This document shows, piece after piece, positions 44,494 through 52,488 of a DNA stretch of 63,365 bases. The notes below the pieces were generated by a model, which saw nothing but the letters and a program-made list of their open reading frames with translations, had not been told where the DNA came from and searched no databases. Positions within the stretch are counted from its first letter, which is position 1. Every line of letters starts with the position of its first letter. Source of the DNA: Verrucomicrobia subdivision 6 bacterium (GTDB lineage: Bacteria; Verrucomicrobiota; Verrucomicrobiia; Methylacidiphilales; Verrucolacustridaceae); the NCBI GenBank assembly GCA_945874125.1, contig CAMCFB010000003.1:1-63365 (forward strand). The letters are read 5' to 3'. The position numbers and the translations under genes were made by a program.

Positions 44494-46641
44494 TTAGTTA
44501 CGTCCCGGGGCGCCGTTGGTGCCCGCGGCTTCGCGGAGAACGGCTTTTCGGGAAAGTTTCACTCGGCCTTTATCGTCGACTCCGATGCATTTCACTTCGA
44601 TCAGGTCGCCCATCTTAACGGCGTCGTCGACGCGTTCGACTCGGCCTTCCGCCAGCTCAGAAATATGAACCAAGCCGTCGCGTCCGGGGAAGATTTCGAC
44701 AAAGGCGCCGAAATCCTTGAGGGAGACGACACGGCCTTTGTAGGTCTTGCCGACCTCGATATCGCCGGTGAGGCCGGAAATGAGCTCTTTGGCGCGAGCC
44801 ATGGCGGGGCCGGTGTTGGCGTAGATACGAACGGTGCCGTCGTCTTCCACGTTCACCTCGGCGCCGGTCTCGGCGCAGATGCCTTTGATGGTTTTGCCAC
44901 CCGGTCCGATGAGCAGCCCGATCTTATCCTGAGCGATTTTAAGCATCTCGATCTGGGGAGCGTAGGGGGAGAGCTTGTCGCGATGGCCGGGCAGGATGGT
45001 GGCCATGAACTTGAGGATGTCGTGGCGAGCTTTGGTGGCGCGGTCGACGGCGTCCTTGAGCATCGCCAAGGGGAGACCGGGGAGTTTGAGATCGAGTTGG
45101 AATCCAGTGACTCCTTTGGCGGTGCCGCAAAGTTTGAAGTCCATATCGCCGAAGTGGTCTTCGCTGCCAATGATGTCGGTCAGCATCTGGTGACGGAGCA
45201 TTTTCGTGCCCGCGGCATCGAACTCGGTCACGAGTCCGACACTGATGCCAGCAACGGGGGCTTTGAGGGGAACGCCAGCGTCGAGGAGGGCAAGGGTGCC
45301 ACCACAGACGGAGGCCATCGAGGTGGAGCCGTTGGATTCCATAATTTCCGAGGAAACACGAATGGCGTAGCCGAATTCGGATCCGCAGGGGATGACGGGT
45401 TCGAGGGAGCGTTCGGCGAGGGCGCCGTGCCCGATTTCGCGGCGGCTCTGGCCACCAAACCGACCGGTCTCGCCAACGGAGAAGGGCGGGAAGTTGTAGT
45501 GGAGGATAAAGCGTTTGCTATCGGATCCGCCGGTGTAGGCGTCGATCTGCTGGGCTTCGTCTAATGGTCCGAGAGTGGCTAGGCAGATGGCTTGGGTTTC
45601 GCCTCGGGCGAAGAGGGAAGAACCGTGGGAACGGGGAAGAATACCGACTTCACCCGTGAGATTGCGGATCTGGTCAGCCGGGCGACCGTCGCAGCGTTTA
45701 TTTTTGTCCAGAATACTGGTGCGGAAGGCTTTTTTCTGGAGGTAGTCGAACGCTTGGGAAATTTCGAACGGAGTGGCGGTGGGAAATTTTTCGAGGATCT
45801 TGGTTTTGACTTCGTCCTTGAGGGCCTCGACAGCTTTATAGCGATCCACCTTGGAGGGTTGGTAGATGGCGGCTTCGATGCGGGAACCGGCCACGCTGTA
45901 GGCGACTTCGAGCAGTTCGTCTTTGACGAGGAGAAGTGGGGCTTGGCGTTTCTTTTTTCCGTGGGAAGCGGCCAGCTCCTTTTGGATTTTGATGAGGGGT
46001 TGGATGGACTGCTGGGCAAATTCGAGGGCGGCTTTGAATTCGGCTTCGGGAAGTTCTTTAGCACTGCCTTCGATCATGAGTGATTCGTGTTCGGTGCCGA
46101 CGTAGACGAGGTCGAGGTCGCTCTCGGCATTTTCGTTATGGGTGGGGTTGGCGATAAATTTCCCGGCGACGCGACCGACCCGGACGGCGGCGATGGGTCC
46201 GGCCCAAGGGATGTCGGAGACCATGAGGGCAGCGGAGGCGCCGTTGAGAGCGAGGATATCGGGGTCGTTCTGGCCGTCGGCGCTGAGGAGAATGGCGATG
46301 ACTTGGGTATCGTAGTAGTAGCCTTTGGGGAAGAGGGGGCGCAGGGGCCGATCGATCATGCGGCAGGTGAGGATCTCCTTTTCGGTCGGGCGACCCTCGC
46401 GGCGGAAGTAGCTGCCGGGGATACGGCCAACGGCGGCGGCTTTTTCTTTATATTCGACAGTCAGGGGGAAGAAGTCTTGGCCGTCTTTCACTTTGGTGGC
46501 GGAGACCGCGGTGACGATGATGACCGTTTCGCCCATGGTGACGAGAGCGGCGCCGTCGGCCAGTTTGGCGAGTTTGCCGGTTTCGATGTGGATATCGCGA
46601 TCGCCCAAGCGGGCGGTGAGGGATTTGTGGTTTGTGTTCAT
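44494..46641 (-). CDS. pnp: Polyribonucleotide nucleotidyltransferase (PNPase)
   Basis: 3'-5' phosphorolytic exoribonuclease. 715 residues from ATG 46641 (MNTNHKSLTARLGDR); a longer frame to 46668 is unlikely. Two RNase PH domains (VTAVSATKVKDGQDFFPLTVEY, YREGRPTEKEI-like REGRPTEKEILTCRMIDRPLRP in part, and the second with PVIPCGSEFGYAIRVSSEIMESNGSTSMA in pieces) are followed by a KH domain (IGLLIGPGGKTIKGICAETGA, in part) and an S1 domain (GKTYKGRVVSLKDFGAFVEI) ending at a short tail. Downstream of rpsO, the classic rpsO-pnp order, with a strong hairpin in the 200-nt spacer. Confidence 0.97.
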   Translation of the reverse strand: MNTNHKSLTARLGDRDIHIETGKLAKLADGAALVTMGETVIIVTAVSATKVKDGQDFFPLTVEYKEKAAAVGRIPGSYFRREGRPTEKEILTCRMIDRPLRPLFPKGYYYDTQVIAILLSADGQNDPDILALNGASAALMVSDIPWAGPIAAVRVGRVAGKFIANPTHNENAESDLDLVYVGTEHESLMIEGSAKELPEAEFKAALEFAQQSIQPLIKIQKELAASHGKKKRQAPLLLVKDELLEVAYSVAGSRIEAAIYQPSKVDRYKAVEALKDEVKTKILEKFPTATPFEISQAFDYLQKKAFRTSILDKNKRCDGRPADQIRNLTGEVGILPRSHGSSLFARGETQAICLATLGPLDEAQQIDAYTGGSDSKRFILHYNFPPFSVGETGRFGGQSRREIGHGALAERSLEPVIPCGSEFGYAIRVSSEIMESNGSTSMASVCGGTLALLDAGVPLKAPVAGISVGLVTEFDAAGTKMLRHQMLTDIIGSEDHFGDMDFKLCGTAKGVTGFQLDLKLPGLPLAMLKDAVDRATKARHDILKFMATILPGHRDKLSPYAPQIEMLKIAQDKIGLLIGPGGKTIKGICAETGAEVNVEDDGTVRIYANTGPAMARAKELISGLTGDIEVGKTYKGRVVSLKDFGAFVEIFPGRDGLVHISELAEGRVERVDDAVKMGDLIEVKCIGVDDKGRVKLSRKAVLREAAGTNGAPGRN

Positions 46642-46734
46642 AGGATTGGGTGGGTCACGGCCGAGCACGGCCCAGAAAGAGGAGAGACTGGGGGCGGGTA
46701 AGGAATTCGGAGAGTGGCCCGAGTGGCTTCAGAG

Positions 46735-46768
46735 GACACCACGGAGGCTGGGGGGCCTGCGTGGTGTC
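46735..46768 (-). promoter_or_regulatory. Strong hairpin in the rpsO-pnp spacer, candidate RNase III/PNPase autoregulation site
   Basis: GACACCACG (46735-46743) pairs with CGTGGTGTC (46760-46768). Inside, after one G-G mismatch, AGGC (46745-46748) pairs with GCCT (46755-46758) around a six-base loop. It lies in the pnp leader, where E. coli pnp mRNA also carries a stem cut by RNase III that mediates autoregulation. The role is inferred from position. No T-run follows, so it is not a normal terminator. Confidence 0.5.
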
Positions 46769-46841
46769 ATCTGCTCAGCTGGGGCTGGTCAGGGAGTTCC
46801 CGCTCGAAGGGACTTGGGGGGGTAGGGTTTTGGGGTTGGGT

Positions 46842-47105
46842 TTATTTCCTCAGTTTTAGTTTTTCAAGAAGAGAGCGGTACCGTTTTGGTTCGGTACGGT
46901 GAAGGTAGTCGAGCAGGCGCCGGCGACGACTGACCATGGTGAGGAGGCCGCGGCGGGAGGCGAAATCTTTGACCGAGTGTTCGAGGTGGGTGGAAAGGTG
47001 ATTAATGCGTTCGGTGAGGAGGGCGACTTGGACATCCGAGGATCCGGTATCTTTATCGTGGAGACGGTTGCCCGTGATGATCTTGCTTTTTGTCTGCCGA
47101 GCCAT
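46842..47105 (-). CDS. rpsO: 30S ribosomal protein S15
   Basis: 87 residues, standard. Family blocks TGSSDVQVALLTERINHLSTHL in two pieces, then HSVKDFASRRGLLTMVSRRRRLLDYL in pieces, ending LEKLKLRK. Binds the 16S rRNA central domain early in 30S assembly. First gene of rpsO-pnp. The ATG is preceded by TTTCC (TCCTATG form) without a Shine-Dalgarno. Only 14 nt separate it from the annotated start of the divergent gene at 47120. Confidence 0.97.
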   Translation of the reverse strand: MARQTKSKIITGNRLHDKDTGSSDVQVALLTERINHLSTHLEHSVKDFASRRGLLTMVSRRRRLLDYLHRTEPKRYRSLLEKLKLRK

Positions 47106-47119
47106 AGGAAAGAGACTCT

Positions 47120-48193
47120 ATGCGAAGAGGGTTTCAAGTCAATGCTTTAAGAGAGATCTTGCTGTGGGGGTGGATGGGGGTGAGCGGGGTCTGGGGTGAG
47201 GAGATCTCGTTGCGGGAGGGAGCAGAGGCTCAGGGGGTGATGCAGGAAACTAAAGTCGGGGGATGGAAAGAGGATCTGGGGAGGATGGGTTTTGCGGTAC
47301 CGATAGAGGAGTTGGAGAGGGGGGAGATGGTGGGGCAGAAGTGGATGATCGCGGGGGGAAGGCCGGGGTTTTTGGGGGCGAAGGTATTCTTTATGGTTTC
47401 GGGGGAGCCGGAGAGGGTGGCGGAAGCAATTTTACAATTTGATCCGACGGAGGGGAAGACGATGCCGTGGCAGGGTGGGGGCGCGGTGAAGATTTTTCAA
47501 AAAATATCGAGGCCGCCGCAGGATTCGGATTGGGTTCGGTTTCGGGAGGCTTTGGCGGGATTTCCCTATGATTTGATGCTGCAGGTACAGGATCAGAGAG
47601 AGGGAAAGTTGCATCTGCACCCTGGGGAGGTGGAGAGGATCGGGGAGGAGAAGATTGGGGGTTGGGTGGAGGTTCTGGCCAAGCTGGTGCAAAATTTTCA
47701 TCGGGGCGGATGGAAAGAAAACCTAGGTGTGCCATCAGGGCCTGGGGCGACAGTGGATTTTGACGCGGAGTTAAGAGAGGTCCTGCAGGAGAATGGGCCT
47801 GTGCGGGACGAGTTTCGGCCTCTGTTGACGGCCTTGGCTTATGGGGGCCGCGACGAAAAGGGAAAGATTGCGGTGAACGATTACTGGCAGTTGATGGAGG
47901 TGGATAAGAGTCCGGCGGTGGCGTTGGGGTGTGGGGTATCGCGACTGGGCGCGGGAGGAAGGTGGGAGGTGGGAGATATGAACTACTACGTATCGAGGGG
48001 GTACTTTGGATCGATCAGCATCTATGGGATTTGGCCGTATGGGGGGGGTCGGTGTCTGGTGTGTCGGATGGATGTGGTGCAAACCGATCCGAGCCAGTTG
48101 GCGCAGGCGACGGCAAGGATGGTGGCGGAGGGAATGTTTATGCGGGAGGTACGGGGGGCATGTGAGGAGATGAAGTCACGCATCAATCCGTAG
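47120..48193 (+). CDS. Secreted protein, unknown function
   Basis: 357 residues from ATG 47120. A weak signal peptide is visible (LREILLWGWMGVSGVWGEE), preceded by a basic MRRGFQ. Recognisable stretches without family assignment are FGAK-like GFLGAKVFFMVSGEPERVAEA, IFQKISRPPQDSDWVRFREAL, LAYGGRDEKGKIAVNDYWQLMEV and NYYVSRGYFGSISIYGIWPY. The 14-nt gap to rpsO leaves no room for two promoters, so its transcription may start inside rpsO or its true start may be further downstream. Strongly G-rich coding strand. Confidence 0.6.
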   Translation: MRRGFQVNALREILLWGWMGVSGVWGEEISLREGAEAQGVMQETKVGGWKEDLGRMGFAVPIEELERGEMVGQKWMIAGGRPGFLGAKVFFMVSGEPERVAEAILQFDPTEGKTMPWQGGGAVKIFQKISRPPQDSDWVRFREALAGFPYDLMLQVQDQREGKLHLHPGEVERIGEEKIGGWVEVLAKLVQNFHRGGWKENLGVPSGPGATVDFDAELREVLQENGPVRDEFRPLLTALAYGGRDEKGKIAVNDYWQLMEVDKSPAVALGCGVSRLGAGGRWEVGDMNYYVSRGYFGSISIYGIWPYGGGRCLVCRMDVVQTDPSQLAQATARMVAEGMFMREVRGACEEMKSRINP

Positions 48194-48262
48194 ATCGCTT
48201 GAAGGCAGGGATTTAGGTTGGGATATTTATCTTGGATTTTGTAAATAAATCTCTAATAAAGT

Positions 48263-49264
48263 TTGATCTTGAACAGATATTTAAATTTCAAAGCGTTGAT
48301 TTGCATGGCTTTATGCTTGGCAGGCTCGACGATTGGGTGGGCCCAGGAGGCTGGGCCTGGTCCGATTACGCCTGAGGGGGAGATTCAGGATCCGTTGGCG
48401 CCGGTGAGGTTGGCGCCTGGGCGGCAGGCGTTTGGTCCTGGGAAGAGTCAGTCGACGGAGGAGTGGGATTTTGAGGTGGGGGCAGATTACGGGTATGTGG
48501 CCTCGGCGAGTTTGAAGCAGGGGTTAGGTACGGTGACGGAGCAGTCGGCGGAGGTGGGGGTGTTGGCGAGTCGAAAAATCACGGATGGCATTGTGGGAAT
48601 TGTGGGTGGGGATTGGCAGACCTTTTCTTTTGGGTATAGCGGGTCGAATATTCCGCTGCCGCAAAATTTGCAGGGTTTGAATGCGATTTTTGGGGTGGAT
48701 GTGCAATTGGACGAGGCGAGCGAGTGGCTGATGCGGATTCAGTTAGAGCCTGGGGTATATGGGACGCTGCAGAGTATCGGTTGGCATCAGGTGAACATGC
48801 CGGGGGTGGCGGCGTTCACCAATGTGATCGATGAAGATTTTCAGTGGTTCATTGCCATTCGGGTAGATGCATTCCAATTCTTCCCGGTGATTCCGGTGCC
48901 GGGCTTTCGCTGGCGATTTGCGAAGGATTGGCTGCTGAATGGGAGTGCTCCCAAGCCGACGATTGATTGGAGTCCGACGGAGGATGTGCGGCTTTTTGTC
49001 GGTGGGGATATTTTGAACCTGAATGCGCGTTTGGCGGACAGCAATCCGGAGGTGCTGGGGAATCGGAGTTTGGCGGGGACCTTGGTGAACTACTTTGAGG
49101 CGAGGGTGGGGGCGGGAGTGGCTTATCAGGTTTCGCCGATGTTGTCCTTGCAGGTGGAGGGGGGGGCGATGGTTTGGCGGACCTTCGATTTTCCGCGGAT
49201 CAACGACAACGTGAACAGCACGATGGCTCCGTATTTTCAGGTGGCGTTGCGGGGAGTTTTTTAG
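48263..49264 (+). CDS. Outer-membrane beta-barrel-like protein (DUF6268 type)
   Basis: Up to 333 residues from TTG 48263; TTG 48269 or ATG 48305 are alternative starts. The signal peptide NFKALICMALCLAGSTIGWAQ is clear. The mature part alternates amphipathic strands (WDFEVGADYGYVASASL, GIVGIVGGDWQTFSFGYSG, WLMRIQLEPGVYGTLQ, DFQWFIAIRVDAFQFFPVIP, FEARVGAGVAYQVSPMLSL) and ends in an aromatic-terminal strand (YFQVALRGVF), the usual outer-membrane insertion signal. The layout resembles DUF6268 proteins. Function unknown. The 69-nt upstream gap is AT-rich, likely promoter. Confidence 0.75.
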   Translation: MILNRYLNFKALICMALCLAGSTIGWAQEAGPGPITPEGEIQDPLAPVRLAPGRQAFGPGKSQSTEEWDFEVGADYGYVASASLKQGLGTVTEQSAEVGVLASRKITDGIVGIVGGDWQTFSFGYSGSNIPLPQNLQGLNAIFGVDVQLDEASEWLMRIQLEPGVYGTLQSIGWHQVNMPGVAAFTNVIDEDFQWFIAIRVDAFQFFPVIPVPGFRWRFAKDWLLNGSAPKPTIDWSPTEDVRLFVGGDILNLNARLADSNPEVLGNRSLAGTLVNYFEARVGAGVAYQVSPMLSLQVEGGAMVWRTFDFPRINDNVNSTMAPYFQVALRGVF

Positions 49265-49309
49265 GGATCAAGTTGTCAAAGGGCGGGGCCAGCGAGTAAA
49301 GTGGTGGCA

Positions 49310-49858
49310 ATGAAAATTCTACCCGCATGGGTGTGGCTGGTGGGGTTGGGGTTGGTGGGGAGCGTAGGGGCGGAGGAGGAGGCTCCGGTAGCAGGGGAAA
49401 GTGAGGCGAGGGAGGAGATGCAAGCGAGTGCGGATAAGGGGGCGCGGCGAAATATTACCTTGGGGGCGATGTTTCGGGAGGAGTTTAAGGAACTGGAGGG
49501 TGTGCAGGAATTGAAAAGCGGGATTTTGTACAAGGTGGAGGCAACGGGAACGGGAAAGACGCCGAAGTTGAGCGACTGGGTTCGGGTAAATTATGCCGGA
49601 AAGCATGTCGATGGGAGAGTCTTTGATCAATCGAAGGAGGAACCGGTGAGGATGCGGGTCGATCGAACGGTGCCGGGGTGGCAGGAGGTGTTGCCGAGGA
49701 TGCGGGAAGGGGACAAGTGGGAGGTGGTGATTCCGTCCCATCTGGGGTACGGGGCGAAGGGAACGGGAGCGGGAAATATTGGGGCGAACGAGACGTTGGT
49801 TTTTACCATTGAGCTGGTGGAGGTAGAGGATCCCCTGAAAAAGGCGAAGGGGAAGTAG
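49310..49858 (+). CDS. Secreted FKBP-type peptidyl-prolyl isomerase
   Basis: 182 residues from ATG 49310 (MKILPAWVWLVGLGLVGSVGA, signal peptide); a GTG three codons earlier is possible. The FKBP domain occupies residues about 75-178: WVRVNYAGKHVDGRVFDQS, the VPGWQEVLPRMREGDKWEVVIP block, YGAKGTGAGNIGANETLVFTIEL. Active-site aromatic and Asp positions (FD, W, YG, F) are present. Speeds proline isomerisation of exported proteins in the periplasm. Two bases separate its stop from the convergent queA stop. Confidence 0.92.
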   Translation: MKILPAWVWLVGLGLVGSVGAEEEAPVAGESEAREEMQASADKGARRNITLGAMFREEFKELEGVQELKSGILYKVEATGTGKTPKLSDWVRVNYAGKHVDGRVFDQSKEEPVRMRVDRTVPGWQEVLPRMREGDKWEVVIPSHLGYGAKGTGAGNIGANETLVFTIELVEVEDPLKKAKGK

Positions 49859-49860
49859 GT

Positions 49861-50892
49861 TTAGAGAATTAGCATGGCGTCGCCGAAGCTAAAGAAGCGG
49901 TAGTTGTTCTTCAGGGCGTGTTGGTAGGCGCGGAGGGTGAGTTCGGGGCCTGCGAAGGCGGCGACGAGAAGTAGGAGAGTGGAGTGGGCGAGGTGAAAAT
50001 TTGTGAGGAGACCTGAAATTCTTTGGAATTGGTAGGGAGGATAAAAGAAGGCGGAGGTGGTGCCGTGGTGGGGGTTGAGGTTGGGGGCGGATTCGAGAAC
50101 GCGGGCGGAGGTGGTGCCGACGGCGATGGTTCGGGTGGCGGCGGCGACTTTTTCGGCCAGGCCAAGGGGGATTTCGTATTTTTCTTCGTGCATGGGGTGG
50201 TCACGAAAGTCGGCTGTTTTGATAGGGCGAAAGGTGCCGAGGCCGACGTGAAGAGTGACGAAGGCGTGGGAGAATTGGGCAAGGAGTTCGGGGGTAAAGT
50301 GGAGACCGGCGGTGGGGGCGGCGACGGAGCCGGGGGGTTGGGCATAGGTGGTTTGGTAATCGGCCGGGTCGGTGGGTTGGAAATCGGGCTGGCCTTGAAC
50401 TTTGCGGGTTTTGAGGATGTAGGGGGGAAGGGGGGGTAGGCCGTACTGTTCCAAATTCAGCGAGTCCCCGAGGACTTTGAGAACCAGTTGGCCTCCGGGG
50501 ATGTGTTTTTCGACTCGGAGTTGGGGAGCGGGTCTAGCGGGGGTAGAGCCTGGGATGGGGTCGGGAGAGACGATAGTGCCGGGTTGGAGGCGTTTGGAGG
50601 GGGTACCGAGGGCGGTCCACCAACCGGGGCTAGTTTCCTCGAGGAGGAGGAGTTCGGTGCGGTTTTCGGAGCAGATGAGGCGGGCGGGGATGACTTTGGA
50701 GTTATTCAGAACGAGGAGGTCGGTGGGAGAGAGGAGGGAGGGGAGATCGCGAATGGTGAGGTCGGTGATTTCGCTGGTAGCGCGGCGGAGGAGAAGGAGG
50801 CGAGCGGAGTCGCGCGGGTGAGCGGGGGTGGTGGCGATTCGGTCGGGGGGGATAGGGATGGAGAGAAGTTCCTGTAGGTCGATATTGCTCAT
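49861..50892 (-). CDS. queA: tRNA preQ1(34) S-adenosylmethionine ribosyltransferase-isomerase
   Basis: Transfers and isomerises the ribose of SAM to preQ1 in tRNA to make epoxyqueuosine. 343 residues, normal. Family blocks are IATTPAHPRDSARLL, DLLVLNNSKVIPARL, PPLPPYI, YAQPPGSVAAPTAGLHFTPELL, VTLHVGLGTFRPIKT, HEEKYEIP, FHLAHSTLLLLVAAFAG and the C-terminal YRFFSFGDAMLIL. Strongly G-rich plus strand, so the coding strand is C-rich. Divergent from the pilin gene (41 nt between starts). Confidence 0.96.
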   Translation of the reverse strand: MSNIDLQELLSIPIPPDRIATTPAHPRDSARLLLLRRATSEITDLTIRDLPSLLSPTDLLVLNNSKVIPARLICSENRTELLLLEETSPGWWTALGTPSKRLQPGTIVSPDPIPGSTPARPAPQLRVEKHIPGGQLVLKVLGDSLNLEQYGLPPLPPYILKTRKVQGQPDFQPTDPADYQTTYAQPPGSVAAPTAGLHFTPELLAQFSHAFVTLHVGLGTFRPIKTADFRDHPMHEEKYEIPLGLAEKVAAATRTIAVGTTSARVLESAPNLNPHHGTTSAFFYPPYQFQRISGLLTNFHLAHSTLLLLVAAFAGPELTLRAYQHALKNNYRFFSFGDAMLIL

Positions 50893-50933
50893 AGTGATTT
50901 GACAGAGTGTGAGTGATCGGGCACTTTGATCCT

Positions 50934-51566
50934 ATGAGAAAAATCATCCGTGGCTTAAAGAAACTGAGAGCAAATTCATTTACCCTCGTCGAGCTTTTGG
51001 TGGTTATCAGCATTATAGGTCTTTTGGCCGGTTTGGCGGTGCCGGCGATTCAAGGTGGTTTGGATAAGGCGAAACAGCAGGTTGATGTTTCTAACATCCG
51101 ACAATGCGGTATGATTGCCTTCAGCTATGCTAATGATAATGAGGGAAATTTTAACGGAACAAACACCAATGCTATTACTTCGACAGCTTTTTTTACAAAT
51201 CTTGTCGCTTTGGGACAACTCAACAGTACCAAGATCTTAGCTGGCAATGGATATATTGCCGCTTTAGCGACGAACAATATTTTAGCCAACAACATCGCTT
51301 GGGGCTATAACAGCGGTCTTACGGCCTCGGATGATGGTAATTTACCCCTTTTCATATCGAAAAATGTTGGTCAGTCTTTGCAAACTTTTTCTAATATACC
51401 CATCGCGACAGCGACAGTTGGATGGAAATCCAAAGGAATAGTGGTGTATCGAATTGGAAACTCTGCTGAATTTATCAAACCAGGAACAGGCGGTGCAACA
51501 CCAGGGAATGTGACAATAAGCGGTGTAGTTAGTAATTTAAGCACTGCAACTTGGAGCATTCAGTAA
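50934..51566 (+). CDS. Type IV pilin-like / pseudopilin protein
   Basis: 210 residues from ATG 50934. Leader MRKIIRGLKKLRANS is followed by the prepilin motif FTLVELLVVISIIGLLAGLA, with Glu at position 5; the residue before the cut is Ser instead of Gly. The rest is Asn/Ala/Thr/Ile-rich with repeated short motifs, consistent with a surface-exposed pilin head. Composition differs sharply from its surroundings: 24 of 60 bases are G or C at 51181-51240. A TTGACA hexamer lies at 50899-50904. No other pilus genes are in the window. Could be a major or minor pilin of a type IV or secretion-type filament. Confidence 0.85.
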   Translation: MRKIIRGLKKLRANSFTLVELLVVISIIGLLAGLAVPAIQGGLDKAKQQVDVSNIRQCGMIAFSYANDNEGNFNGTNTNAITSTAFFTNLVALGQLNSTKILAGNGYIAALATNNILANNIAWGYNSGLTASDDGNLPLFISKNVGQSLQTFSNIPIATATVGWKSKGIVVYRIGNSAEFIKPGTGGATPGNVTISGVVSNLSTATWSIQ

Positions 51567-51569
51567 CAC

Positions 51570-52427
51570 TTAGCTTAAGCGGCGCAACGCATCGGCCAGC
51601 TGGCTGATCAGATCGGTATAGCTTGCCCAACGGATGTCGGTTTTCTTTGCTAGGCACTTGTCCAAAGTAAGTACGGTCTGCTCCTGCGCCTCAGGGCAGA
51701 GACTGCGTAAGGGGGGCGGACGATCGGAAATGTGCCTTTTGGCGACCTCTTCGGCGGTCTCGGCTTCAAACGGGGGTCTTCCCGCGATGGCGTGGTACAA
51801 GGTAGCCCCGAGTGAGTAGATATCGCTGCGAATATCCTCCGGTTCACGCAGCAGTCTTTCAGGCGAAACGTAGTAGGGGGTGCCCCAAATCTCATCCTGT
51901 TGGCCTTGAGCGGATCGAGCACCCGCGGCCAAACCGAAATCGGCTAACTTGGGAATATTCCCCCGTCCAAAGAGAATATTCCCTGGCTTGATGTCGCGGT
52001 GAATCAAGCCGGTTTCTTCGTGGGCAAACTGCAAGGCGGAGGCGATGCCAATCCCGATCTCGAGAACGTCCCTTTCGGAGACCTTGGCTTGGTTTTCCAT
52101 TCGATTCTCCAAACTGGGCTGATCGAGGTGCTCCATCACGAGGTAGAGTCGGCCGTCCTGTTCTCCGAGGGTAAAGACGCGAATGATATTGGGGTGAGCT
52201 AGCGAGGCCGTGACCTCGACCTCCTCCAGAAATTTTTTGGCGAAGGATGGATCATCGCCCAGATCGGATCGAAGAATTTTCAGAGCCACCTGTCGGTGTA
52301 AGCCGCTGTCTTGAGCTAAGTACACTGTTCCCATGCCGCCTTGACCTAACTCCCGCTCTAACTGGTAGTTTCCAAACGTCTGCCCGACCATGGTGGAAGC
52401 TGTCTCCATACCCTTCACACTGCCCAA
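51570..52427 (-). CDS. Serine/threonine protein kinase, catalytic domain only
   Basis: About 279-285 residues; starts at 52427, 52409 or 52391 are all possible. Hanks-type kinase: Gly loop [10 protein letters not shown], Lys in VALKIL, catalytic [17 protein letters not shown] for [15 protein letters not shown] and the [20 protein letters not shown] block. No TM segment or sensor domain is attached, so it is a short soluble kinase. Substrate unknown. Its stop is three bases from the convergent pilin stop. Confidence 0.92.
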   Translation of the reverse strand: MGSVKGMETASTMVGQTFGNYQLERELGQGGMGTVYLAQDSGLHRQVALKILRSDLGDDPSFAKKFLEEVEVTASLAHPNIIRVFTLGEQDGRLYLVMEHLDQPSLENRMENQAKVSERDVLEIGIGIASALQFAHEETGLIHRDIKPGNILFGRGNIPKLADFGLAAGARSAQGQQDEIWGTPYYVSPERLLREPEDIRSDIYSLGATLYHAIAGRPPFEAETAEEVAKRHISDRPPPLRSLCPEAQEQTVLTLDKCLAKKTDIRWASYTDLISQLADALRRLS

Positions 52428-52488
52428 CTATTGGGAGAGGGCGAGTCCGTTGGCTTGCCTTCGGAGCAATTCGTTCCTAGCTCAATAT

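Noticed and set aside
44020-45564. 514-codon open frame antisense to pnp
   Set aside because: It mirrors pnp codon structure in a GC-rich sequence, has no recognisable domain, and pnp is certain.
46709-46800. tRNA-Ser gene on the plus strand
   Set aside because: Only an acceptor-plus-D-arm-like 5' half is present; there is no anticodon arm of proper size, no GGTTCGAATCC-type T arm and no acceptor 3' strand.
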